From: Holacanthus passer
Taxonomy: Eukaryota; Chordata; Actinopteri; Pomacanthidae
Assembly (NCBI GenBank): GCA_025331565.1
Contig: JAFREQ010000078.1
Location: 744,001 to 808,000, forward strand
DNA: 64,000 nt
Direction of reading: 5' to 3'
Made by a program: the position numbers and the translations under genes. Positions 49,306 through 59,400 of this stretch are shown one piece after another; the stretch's first letter is position 1, and every line of letters begins with the position of its first letter. Under the pieces are notes generated by a model that saw nothing but the letters and a program-made list of their open reading frames with translations, ran no database searches and was not told where the DNA came from.

Positions 49306-49521
49306 CTGCAGATGTCCCAGTATGTGGAGGCCAGAGCTGTCTTTGATGCTGCCGCGTGCTGGGACCAGAGCATGAAGGTGAGAGATGGTGACAAGCTCAA
49401 CAAGTTAGCGAGAAAGAGTAGCTCAGTGATTGGAGGAGTTGAGCTGGACTCTCTGGACGTGGTGATGGAGAAGGGGATGCTGTCCAGGATGGAGCCCACT
49501 CCACAACATGCAGGTTGTTAA
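49306..49521 (+). mobile_element. LINE reverse-transcriptase C-terminal fragment
   Basis: The plus frame contains VEARAVFDAAACW, KLNKLARKSSSVIGG, LDSLDVVMEKGMLSRM and PTPQHAG. These match the order of the end of fish non-LTR retrotransposon ORF2 (CWG, RLNKL..KA.SVLG, LDS, RRML.KL, HPL). No upstream RT is present, so it is a dead 5'-truncated fragment. Confidence 0.65.
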
Positions 49522-50096
49522 TTAGAATGAGATGAATTGTACAGTCTATGATCTAAACTCGGGAGGATATTGATCACAGTGTAAATACTTGGTGTTTTCA
49601 TGTCCTGGAAAATCTGAAAAACCTTAGTGAAGACAACTTCTGTCAGCTTTCATGTGATGATTACAACACACAGGTTTGGTGATGAAACCTTAGATTTAAT
49701 CAACTTCCTCTTTTCTGATCAATTCCAACAAGTACAATATGTTTTATCAAGTGTTTATACATATTGGGAAAAATAGAAAATGAAACAAAATATTCCCTTA
49801 TAATCTGGGACTTTTGTGTGCCCTTCAATAAACAGATAATTTGATATATCATATTGTTATGTTTCGTGTGACTCTAGTGTTTATTTGCCCCACGGCTCTT
49901 GAACGCATCCTGATCGTTGCTGCGGCTCCTTTAACTTCAGTCTCCCGCGTTCCGACTGAAGCGGAAATAGAAAACCTTCTTTTCTCTATTTAAGCGCGCC
50001 AACAAAGACAGTCACAGCAGGTCTGTTTGTACTTCATTCACCACACGCTACACTGCCTGTTTGTCTCTCCACCATCCCTGCTATCGTCCTGAAGTA
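49522..50096 (+). promoter_or_regulatory. nasp upstream region with TATA-like and E2F-like sites
   Basis: CTATTTAAGCGCGCCAA at about 49987-50002 combines a TATA-like TATTTAA with GCGCGCCAA, the reverse complement of TTGGCGCGC, an E2F-type site. The ATG follows 95 bp on. NASP is known to be cell-cycle regulated, so an E2F site is plausible. The start of transcription is inferred, not seen. Confidence 0.5.
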
Positions 50097-50134
50097 ATGC
50101 CGGAGGAAACGTCCACCGCTTCGAGCTCCGGGAG
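50097..50134 (+). CDS. nasp: nasp coding exon 1
   Basis: ATG followed by PEETSTASSSG; AG|GTAAGA donor, phase 2. Short N-terminal exon rich in Ser and Thr. The first in-frame ATG is used. Confidence 0.8.
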
Positions 50135-53100
50135 GTAAGACTCGCTTCTCATTTCTCTCTGTATAACGTAACGTTACGGAACCACGGCTAGCTTAGCCTT
50201 TAGCTGACATAACGCGGCTAACGCTGACGACCTTGCGTGGTTCCTACTGGTTTTACGTACTCGCTGTCTTGAAAAGACTGACTATTAAACTAATCAGATG
50301 TTTGGCTGATTTTACCAGCTGCTAACAAACATTACTGCCACCTCTCACTGGTAGGCTAGTTGGCTAACAACTGCACGGTGCTAACAACAATAACGTTAGC
50401 TAACATCTTTAACTGTGTGAGTCAGGAATAAAAGTTAGGTGTGTCGGCTGTTGTTGTACTTCAGGTCAGGTAACTTTTATTGACAAGGGCTGAACTCGGG
50501 TTTGAACTGTGTCTGAACTTTTGCAGTATGGAGGAGAAGCCGTGCTCGTCCTCATCAGCTGCAGCTGCAGACAGGTGAGTAACTTCATGTTAATTATCTG
50601 CACAGGAAACTCCTCTGCGTGTGTTCACAGGCTTCTTCAGCAACGATTCAATATGCATGTGTATTATTTTCCGCCATGCAGCTCTGTTGACGCCATGGAG
50701 GAGGCAAAGAAACTTATTGGCACGGGGAACAAGCACTTAGTGATGGGAGATGTAGTCTCTGCTGTCAGTGTCTTCCAGGATGCCTGCAGCATGCTGTGAG
50801 TATCAGAAAACAACATGTGCTGTTAATATTGATGATTTGGTTATACAAAGGTAGTTTGATCACATCATTTCACACATTCTGTTTTCTACAGATGTATTAG
50901 TAAGGATATGTGTGAAAAATCAAAAGTGAAAGTATTTTTACAACGTTTTCATGCATGCATATGAAACAAGTTTTGATTACATCTCAGCTTGTAACTGCAT
51001 TTCTAAGCTTGATCTCAACACTTGTGATGTCTATTTGCCAGGGCTGCAAAATATGGAGATACTGCAGATGAGTGTGGCGAGGCCTTCTTCCTATGTGGGA
51101 AGTCCCTGCTGGAGCTTGCCAGGTTGGTTAACTTGATTCCTCACGTTGCAAACTTAATTACACTGTATATTAGGTTGTGTTACATTAAGATTGATAGAGA
51201 GTTGATTAATGGGGCATCACTTTATCCTAAAGTGTGGGGTTTTTTGTGTGTATAAAGGCAAAGTGGATGACTCTTAAATTGGGTTCTAAGAGTGACAATT
51301 TTTGGACAACCCTCTTTTGCTTTACTTGATAGCAACACCCTTGTTTACCTTGGAGATCCTGATGGTTTTCCTTTTTGTGTTTTGGTTAGGATGGAGAACA
51401 GTGTCCTTGGTAATGCCCTGGAGGGAGTCCCAGAAGAATCTGAGGAAGAGGAGCAGCCAAAGAACTCCAACATTGAGAGTGCCAACAATCTTGATGGTCA
51501 GTATCATTAAGGGAATGGGATCAGAAGGATTTCCAAAGGATGTTGTCAGATTTCAGTCTGGAAAAATAACTTTGTTTTTGTAAAAATGCCATTTGATTCC
51601 CTCCAAGGAAAAATGTAATGGTCAGTTAAGTTCTAGTTTGGTAGGTCATGTTTTTGTGTATTGCACAAAATCTGAAGTTTGCCTTGTGTGCTTTTAGGTA
51701 GATTTTCTTAAATCCCAGTTTTAGTAAAACACCAGACTTTGCTTTTCAGCAAGGCACCTGTTTATCAGCTGACATGTTTTTTTCACGTGCCACAACGGTG
51801 CAGAAGAAACTAGAGATGAGCTACGAAAGCAGGTGTATGAGGCAATGGCAGAAGAGGAAAAGACTGAGGCAGGCAAGCTGAAGTCTGAGGATGGAAAAGG
51901 CGACACTGAGGTGAAAGAGGAAAATGGTGTGGCCAAGTCCCCAGTCATACATGATGTGAATGGATCAGAGAAACCCTCAAGTTCTCCTGTGAGTGGGAAA
52001 GAAAAGAGTCCAGCCCAGAAAGCCAAAGTGAATGGAGTTGAGAAGAGCCCAGTCGCTCCTGTGAATGGTGTCAGGGAAAGTGAAACTGTGACAAAGAAGG
52101 TAGAGTCACAAGGGGAGAATGGTGGGAAGACTGAGGCGAAACCAGAGGAAGGAACAGACCAGGCATCCAAGACAGAGGCTGAACAGGATGCTGAGGAGCC
52201 AGAGGGCAGTACATCTTTGACTACAGAGCACAGTTGGTGTGTGGATGGGTGGAGCACAAGTTCAGTATATTTTGGTAAAAAACAGGCCACGTTAATTGGT
52301 GTTACAAAAGGTGAAGGGAAACACACCAGAGCAAGAGTTTACAGCACTTTAGAGGAAACCTTTTTATCTTTATTTGAACAGACCTCAGTTTCTTTCAGCC
52401 GCACTAAACACACACATAAAAGTTATACCTAGCTCTGTGTAATTACCCCTCTGTTGCTTCAACAGATGGTGATGATGATGATGACGACGACGATGATGAC
52501 GACGATGAGGATGGAGAGAAAAATGGACAAGATGAGGTGAGTTCCCATATATCTAAGTCTCTTTCACAGAATTGTGAATATTTTGATTTTGATTTATGCT
52601 TTCTTCACCTTTCAGGAAGAGGATGAAGTTGGGAATTTACAGCTGGCGTGGGAGATGCTGGAGGTAGCTAAAGTCATCTACAAAAGGTAAGTACAACACT
52701 GCAAGATGATGTGGATGTTTAAAGTCAGAACAACAGCATAAAATGAACTCCATTGACATTTAAGTGATTAAGTTCATACAAATCCAGACACTATAGACAA
52801 TGTAGTATGAGTTCTGCTTGAGGATGTGGTGATGAAGTGAAATTGACTTGCAGTTGATTTATTATTTGTCCCCACAGAAAGGAAAGCAAAGAAGACCAGC
52901 TGATGGCAGCCCAGACGTATCTGAAACTGGGAGAAGTCAGTGCTGAATCAGGTAGGTTCCTTGCAGGAGGGTTGAAGTTCCAGGTGTTACTTTGACTTGG
53001 TGCATCACCTTTCCCATCCACTCAACACCAGGTTGTCTTTCATTCCATTTTGCACTATACATTCATCACCCCTCTACTAGTTGGTATTTGTGTCAGGTGC

Positions 53101-55709
53101 CTTCAGTGTATGTGGCCTCCCCCAGTCAGTGATTTGAGTAGGATGGAGTGTTTGAGTGTTGTGCTGAAAACAATCACATGCAATTTAAAAGTGACATGTG
53201 AGAATTAGTTGTAATTGACCAGTTTATTATTCAACATATTTAAATCTTGCTGTCATTCATTTACACTTGGTATCACAATTTCTTTTCTGAAAATACAGTT
53301 TAGCAGAGCTAAATGTGACACCATTGTCACGGGTGTGTTCCTTTCCCCAGGTAACTATCCACAGGCACTAGAAGACTTCCAGGAGTGTCTTGCCCTGCAG
53401 CTGAAGCACCTGCCTCTACACAGTCGTCTGCTGGCTGAGACCCACTATCATGTCGCCACCACACTGTGCTACATGGATCAGTACAGCCAGGCCATCCAAC
53501 ACTACAACAGCTCCATAAAAGTCATTGAGACCCGTCTGGGTAAGGCTCTTTTTCTAAGATCAGAATTTTCAGAGCTGTAAATGTTCGTTTTTTTTTTTGA
53601 GCATGGTCTCATTTTTAGAGGACCATAAATAAGGTGACTGGTAGATTCTAGAGTGTATCACCTCTTTAAAATTCTTCCTACTTAAAAGTTGAACATCAAA
53701 TCATGGCAGCTAAGGGAACTTCACTTATTTTTATTTCCTAATCATATTCTTTGTTGTACAGCCATGTTGCAGGAGGTGATTGCTGCAGCAGAGGGAGCAG
53801 GTGGGGCAGCAGAAGAGAAGAATGAGATGGAGGAGCTGAAGCAGCTTCTGCCTGACATCAGGGAAAAGGTTGAGGATGCCAAGGAAAGCCAGAGAACAGC
53901 CAGCGCTGCCTCCCAGGCCATCCAGCAGACACTTGTGGGTACACTGTGTTGAAGGGTGAAAACCATCCAGAGATCAAAGTGTTCTCTTTTTAAATAAAAT
54001 TTTTGTAAATTTTGGCATTTCAGTTTTCAGCCTAAAAATCCAACTGGAGGTTATTTGGGTGCACTATAGATGTCCAAAAGCGCTCATAAATTGTAGCTTC
54101 AGCCCCTGGGTAACTGACTAACCTCTTGCAGGGTGGAGCTTCAACCTCATCAGCATTCCTGTGTGAGAATGGTGGCCCTTCATCATCCTCAGCATTTGCA
54201 ACAGCCAGCCAGGTAAGGACATTGTTTTAGTGCCCATCTTAAAAGTCTTAACTGCCCTGCTTCTCTGTAACATGACTGAATCAAAAACCTTAGCAAACAA
54301 ACCAAACTTGTCTTTCAGATCCCAGTTAAATCATCTGACAGCAACTCGTCTTCCAAAGCGGCCTCAGACATCTCCCACCTCGTCAGGAAAAAGGTGAGGC
54401 CCACTAATCTCTTCCTGGCTATTTTTTTTTTTTTTTGTTGGGCAGAATGGAGCTATTCCTTTTACTAATTGCTTGAAGAATAAACCTTCAGAGCTCGTAC
54501 TGGAGCTATAATCCTCTGTATATTGAAACTGGCCATTTAGCGCTCACCATGTTGCAAGGTCTGTGTGCTTGCCTGGTGTGGTTGTCGGGATGTTGCGACT
54601 TTCTGCGAGTCAGTGTTTAGCTCGTGCGTGACTTCTGTTAGTTGTCTTACTGTAGTTGTGGTGTGTGAGTGTAGGTGGTTGCGTTGCTGCTTAATGCTGT
54701 ACATTAAGCTTTGATATTAGCTGATTACTATACATTATGTGTGTGAATGCATGACCCTGACAGAATGGGTGACAGCTCCTTGGTGTCTGCGTTTGGTTCC
54801 AGTTTCTTTCTTCTAACTGTCAACTTTTTTTGTAAAGGTTGTTTGAATTGAATACAGTTGTGTTGAGTCTTCTCTTCCCCCTCCCTTTGTCCTGGTCTGT
54901 TTCTGCACAGAGGAAACCAGAGGAGGAGAGCCCAGTAAAGGACACTGATGCTAAACAAGCGAAACAGGAAGCCACAGTTAATGGCAGCAGTGACTCTAGT
55001 GCCAGCAACGGCAATGGAGTCCAGGAGGGAAAATCACAGGAGGCGAGTGATAGGCTTCTGTCTTATATACTGATACATTTGCAGGACGGCACTCTGGAAA
55101 GATTTTGCTGTTACAGTGCTACCCTGTTTGGATGGAAGGGATGGCCAAACATGCAGTAGTTACTACTTGCATATGGTTTCTGGTGGAGTTTAAGTTATCT
55201 TAATTTAGGTTCTGCTTGTTTTTCCAGTAGCTGTAAACTTTCATAGATAACTTGCATGTTGCAAAGTGCATGTATGGAGGAAACATGCCTCTTACAGCTG
55301 AATGAAATCTACATCAATGCCTATAAGTTGGGAGGAATCCTGTGTCATTTCATGTCATACAGGTTCTTGAACTTGCCAATGTCTTTGCCTCGTCGTCTGT
55401 CCAGGCATGAGACTTGGCCCACACACACGCTTTTTTTTCCTGTCACTTCCTCCTTGAAGTGGCTTTTCATGTCTTTTTATCAATGTTGTGTTTCTGCAGT
55501 TCTATTAGTAGATAAAACTGCAGCAGTGAGCACCGTTAACAAGAGCCATTAAAGACAAAGCAATCTAAACATTTCCTCTTGAGACCATTGATGAGATGCC
55601 AGCAGAATGATGAATCCTTCATGTTTGAATCTTTCCTGCCGTTAAAGTTTCTTTTCTTTGTTCCCCATAGCCTGCCAGCCAGTCATCTTCTGTCCAGTCT
55701 TCAGCGTGA
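50097..55709 (+). CDS. nasp: NASP histone chaperone (gene-level, complete)
   Basis: Nuclear autoantigenic sperm protein, a SHNi-TPR chaperone that holds soluble H3-H4 and linker histone H1 in the nucleus and protects them from degradation. Fifteen coding exons (listed separately) join in phase to 599 residues, or 587 with an alternative exon 6 donor. Domains: a first TPR in exons 3-5 (EEAKKLIGTGNKHLVMGDVV), a Lys/Glu-rich insertion in exon 6 and a run of acidic residues in exon 7 that are expected to bind histones, further TPRs in exons 8-10 (GNLQLAWEMLEVAKVIYK, LAETHYHVATTLCYM), a coiled-coil helix in exon 11, and the basic NLS LVRKKRKPEEESP across exons 13/14. It is tail-to-tail with ccdc17. 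Confidence 0.96.
50527..50574 (+). CDS. nasp: nasp coding exon 2
   Basis: 48 nt, phase 2 to 2, TTGCAG acceptor and GTGAGT donor. Encodes MEEKPCSSSSAAAAD, low complexity. Confidence 0.75.
50682..50795 (+). CDS. nasp: nasp coding exon 3 (TPR1 start)
   Basis: 114 nt, phase 2 to 2. EEAKKLIGTGNKHLVMGDVV and AVSVFQDACSM match the first NASP tetratricopeptide helix pair. Confidence 0.95.
51042..51122 (+). CDS. nasp: nasp coding exon 4
   Basis: 81 nt, phase 2 to 2. AAKYGDTADECGEAFF and CGKSLLELA, near-identical to mammalian NASP. Confidence 0.97.
51390..51496 (+). CDS. nasp: nasp coding exon 5
   Basis: 107 nt, phase 2 to 1. MENSVLGNALEGVPEESEEE matches human MENGVLGNALEGV. Confidence 0.95.
51804..52310 (+). 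CDS. nasp: nasp coding exon 6 (Lys/Glu-rich insertion; 3' end uncertain)
   Basis: Phase 1 to 1. EETRDELRKQVYEAMAEEEK matches human EEAREELREQVYDAMGE. The rest is a degenerate Lys/Glu/Pro/Ser-rich tract with repeated VNGxEKSP-like units. Two in-phase donors are possible: AAAAG|GTGAAG (52310, used) and TTTTG|GTAAAA (52274), plus a weak one near 52220. Confidence 0.75.
52466..52536 (+). CDS. nasp: nasp coding exon 7 (acidic)
   Basis: 71 nt, phase 1 to 0, with CAACAG acceptor and GTGAGT donor. A run of consecutive Asp codons (GAT/GAC), then EDGEKNGQDE. Acidic tracts bind histones. Confidence 0.88.
52616..52686 (+). CDS. nasp: nasp coding exon 8
   Basis: 71 nt, phase 0 to 2. NLQLAWEMLEVAKVIYK matches human NLELAWDMLDLAKIIFK: TPR2 after the acidic interruption. 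Confidence 0.95.
52878..52951 (+). CDS. nasp: nasp coding exon 9
   Basis: 74 nt, phase 2 to 1. AAQTYLKLGEVSAES matches human AAQAHLKLGEVSVES. Confidence 0.95.
53351..53539 (+). CDS. nasp: nasp coding exon 10 (TPR core)
   Basis: 189 nt, phase 1 to 1. YPQALEDFQECLALQ, HSRLLAETHYHVATTLCYM and AIQHYNSSIKVIETRL give two consecutive TPR units. Confidence 0.96.
53762..53934 (+). CDS. nasp: nasp coding exon 11 (helical cap)
   Basis: 173 nt, phase 1 to 0. MEELKQLLPDIREKVEDAKE then SQRTA matches human [20 protein letters not shown] then SQRSG. Ends CTT|GTGGGT. Confidence 0.95.
54132..54212 (+). CDS. nasp: nasp coding exon 12
   Basis: 81 nt, phase 0 to 0. Gly/Ser-rich linker (GGASTSSAFL, GGPSSSSAFATASQ), comparable in position to the human TPGGGGSSVSMIASR segment. 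Confidence 0.82.
54319..54393 (+). CDS. nasp: nasp coding exon 13
   Basis: 75 nt, phase 0 to 0. SKAASDISHLVRKK matches human CVTDISHLVRKK; the NLS begins here. Confidence 0.95.
54911..55042 (+). CDS. nasp: nasp coding exon 14 (NLS; GC donor)
   Basis: 132 nt, phase 0 to 0. RKPEEESPVKD and AKQAKQEATVNGSS match the human NLS region. The donor that keeps phase is GAG|GCGAGT, a GC-AG intron. Confidence 0.88.
55671..55709 (+). CDS. nasp: nasp terminal coding exon 15
   Basis: 39 nt including TGA. Encodes PASQSSSVQSSA after a CCCCATAG acceptor. The frame choice depends on the GC donor upstream. Confidence 0.72.
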   Translation, partial: PASQSSSVQSSA

Positions 55710-56295
55710 CTCTCCTCGTCTCTTTCCTGATCTACGAAACCAGCACAGCATGCCTGTCCAGCCCCTCTCCACCTCAACACTTTTGTTTCTGTAAATAAGA
55801 TCCATTTTCATAGATTTGTCTGTCCAGTTTTGTATACTTGTAGTAAAAAGAATAAAAAATTTGCAGATGTAAGTTTGTCACCAAATTCTTTAGACTTTCT
55901 GGGAACTTAATTTCACACTTGTGGCAAGGATAAAAACAGATACTGACAGTTCTTCCTGTTTTGGAAGAAAACATGGTACTCTAGAAGACAATCTTTGGGT
56001 GTTAGGCTATAGATTGTTTAAGGTGGTCACTATGGGTTCTGGGAGATTGACTGTCATTTTTCACTCTTCCCTGACATTTTATAGCCCAAACAACTGAGAA
56101 AATATTTCGCTTACTTTCATAGTTTAATTATTAGTTGCAGTTAACAAACCCAAGGCACTTTTGTCCAAATACATGGTTTTAATTTTAACACTTTAGTGAG
56201 AGAATAATCATTTACACTTTTCCAAAGTAAAATTTCACCGTATCAAGCATAATACAATAGTTCAAATAAGGTACATCATGATTGTAGAGATGTTT
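55710..56295. other. Convergent 3' region between nasp and ccdc17
   Basis: 3'UTR of nasp to about 55.87 kb, then AT-rich sequence with minus-strand ATTAAA variants near 56.12 and 56.18 kb that could serve ccdc17. No gene. Confidence 0.6.
55851..55856 (+). promoter_or_regulatory. nasp polyadenylation signal AATAAA
   Basis: AATAAA lies 142 bp after the nasp stop codon, in an AT-rich context. Confidence 0.8.
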
Positions 56296-56427
56296 TCAGC
56301 TCTGACTGGCCTCCTCTGTGGGTGGAGGCTCTTTGTGATCAGTGAAGGGCGAAAGGGAAGAGGCTTGATCCACTTCACTAGGCTGTGGTGCTGCATTTCC
56401 ATGGCCGGTCGCATGATGCGAGGACAC
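56296..56427 (-). CDS. ccdc17: ccdc17 terminal coding exon 15
   Basis: 132 nt including TGA, CTGCAG acceptor. Polar tail ending KEPPPTEEASQS; the human tail is similarly acidic and Pro-rich. Confidence 0.85.
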   Translation of the reverse strand: MSSHHATGHGNAAPQPSEVDQASSLSPFTDHKEPPPTEEASQS

Positions 56428-59400
56428 CTGCAGTGAGACACAAGGTCTATCAACAGCACCACATTCAAGCATGTTCCTGAAAAAGGACAAGCAGCATACA
56501 CTTGACTTCAATGCATGAATGAAACTTCCTCAGGTGGTCATTTTGAATGTTCTGTGTAAAATTCACTTGTTTAATGTTGATGGGAGCTTATGGTCTTCTG
56601 CTTTTACTGCCAAACATATAGTTTTACAGTATTCACCATGATTATATTCTCAGTATTAACAGTCAGCATAAACATGACAAAGCATCTTGACACAAATTAA
56701 AGTTAAATCAGTGAATGTTAAGTTTAGAGCCTTGAGTCTAAATAACGTTTCCATTTCAGCATCATGATCAACATCCTTACCACAACTGGATATTTATAGT
56801 GCCTGATGCTGGTCGGGTCAGGCTTTGCCAGAGTCTGAACATCTCCATCTCGTCCATTGACCAAACGCACACACAGCTCCATGTTGCCCACCTTAAGTTT
56901 ACAGAAACACATACGGTCAGGTGTGTAATTTACCCTCTACCAAAAACCCCTACTTAAATCTCTGCCTCAATAGAACATGTGATAGATCATTTAAGAGGAT
57001 AATCGATAGTGGTGTTTATGTAGAAACTTTGCTCTGAATAACTCTGGGGGTCTTCATACCTGGGGGACTGAGTTGAGCTGGACCAGGCTTAAGGAGGGTC
57101 TAATAGGCAGACTGCGCACTGGCACCCTCCAGTGGCCACTACGGAGCTGTTAGTGGAGATGAAATATTGATATGTGACACTTCCTATTTTATAATGAGTT
57201 CATTTGAAATATGGTTAAACTGTTCATATAAGCAAAACTAACAGATGGAGATTTTAGACTTGCATGACAGTCTCTGATAGATTAATGCTAAACTCTGCCA
57301 GAGGGTGCGGATGATTTTTGATGAGTAAACATCAACAGCATGATATTAAGTGAGCTTACGCCTGACTAAGTGTTATTTCACTATACTGTATAACTTTATA
57401 GTTAAATAAGAACACCAATAACACAGAGGCATTGTAATGACATCTGAAATGAGTGTATGATTCATTTCCACATTTATTTTCAGCAGTAGCAGCTTATAAT
57501 TATACACACTTTTATACCTGGTTGTATTGGTCGAATAGCTCCACTCGTGTCCAGCCGCAGGAGGCCAGTCTGAAGACCTCGTGATGGTGAACATCAGGAT
57601 CTGCTGCCGCCTGCACCTCCACCACTAGAGAGAGCGAGGGTGACGGCTGGATCCTACAGGGGCGAAGGTTTACACAGTATATGTTCATTTTTAGATTTGT
57701 TTTGGCCTGATCAACAATTCCCTATTCCCAGGAAAATATACCTTATGTGAATGTTTCTACCTCTTGAAATAATAGTCTATTGATTTCATACTATAAGCCA
57801 AAGGTCATCTCTGTACTTAATTGTGACAACAACATTCACTTGTTCATTTTTTTTTAAGGGAAGTCACGCGAGGAGAGTTTGGTGTTTGGCTGATTTTCTT
57901 TAACCTTTTCCAAGTGCATTTCCTTCTCATCTAAAGTGGACATTTTAAGTCACTCCACTGCTGTACATGATAATAGAAACTGCTCTTTCTCCTACCTGGG
58001 CACAGGCTGTTTGACTGACAGGAGGGCACAGTTTCTCGGGGTGAGGCCGTGGGTGTCAGGAAGGGATGCTCCCGGCAGGCACTGGACGGGGGGCAGCAGA
58101 GTCGGTGGTCCCACCTCCTGACCTTCAGAGTAGAGAGCTGCCACCAGGCGCAGCGCCCCCTGAGAGACGTCGACTCCCAGCACCAGGTCGTAGAAAACCA
58201 CAAAACCAGCTCTGAAACACCAGAGGATGGTTTTCACTCAAGTGTAATTTCAAGGAAGGTAAGTGGGCTAAAACAACGACAGATTGGATTTATGTGATTT
58301 GCAGACAATTTGTTTTTACTTAATGCGACTATGGGCTATTTGAGAGGATTTAAATATGCAAATAAGTGCATAATTTGAGCTCAGTGTGCAGCGGAACTCA
58401 AATGTGATTCAGACATGTGTATGGCCTGATATGCAGTGGGTGGTGTGGAGAATGAAACTGACGCTGGATCGTAGGGGGCTGGATTCAGAGAGTCCAGGGA
58501 GTCCAACATGCATGTTTGCAGTGCAGAGGAGAAAGATCTGGCCTGGAGTTGAGGGACACATAGAGGTATCTGAATCAGTGTCACAGATTGATAATTTATG
58601 ACTCATCAAAGGGCATGATTAAAGGCCACTATTATATCACTCTGAGCTAAAAAACTGTCAAAAACCAGAGTTCAAAAGAGTTGTTTCATCCTCTTTTGGA
58701 GAGTCATGTTAATGCGTTTGACTACAACTGTAAAAGCTGTACCAGTGAAAAAGGTGCATGAATGTGAGTCTTGGGCTGGAGTGGGAGTAGATGAGGAGGA
58801 GGAGGTGGAGGAGGCTGTCTCCTGGGCCTGAGTGCTTCTTTGCCTCTCTCCATCTCTGCCTGTAAAGTGGAAATCTGCAGGAGGTTCTGTCTCTGAATCA
58901 GCTCGAGCTCAGTGCTCGCTGCTGGAGAACACACACAAACACAAGATGTCCTCTGTGAAGACAACCGCCCCAAACCTGTGTGACCAGGACGGATCTATAT
59001 GTTCTTGGTGTCACTGACAATGTTGTGTTCAGAGACTTTCACACATTTACTCAATTGAAAAATTTGCTTCAGTTTCATGGCCATATTGACCGGAGTCAGT
59101 GGGATTTTGTTTTCAGTACAGCTTGAATAAAAACACTGTCAGCAGCACAACACACAGGCAACACAGATACTTTCAATGATGGCTATATAAAACTGTGGGA
59201 TATTCAATATTTTTTAAATGCAGAATGTCACAGTGCAACTGCATGAAATCTGGACTATACTACAGCCCAGGTTCCAAAAAAGGTGGGATGCTGAGTAAAA
59301 CATAAATAAATACAGAATGCAGTCATTTACAAACTGTATGGTTTTGCATGGTTGGTTGGTCGGATGGTTTTACAAAGTGTTCCTGAGCCCATGTAGTAAT

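Noticed and set aside
49246..49521. Plus-strand frame considered as a new gene upstream of nasp
   Set aside because: Its sequence matches the C-terminal end of fish LINE reverse transcriptases, so it is called a mobile-element fragment.
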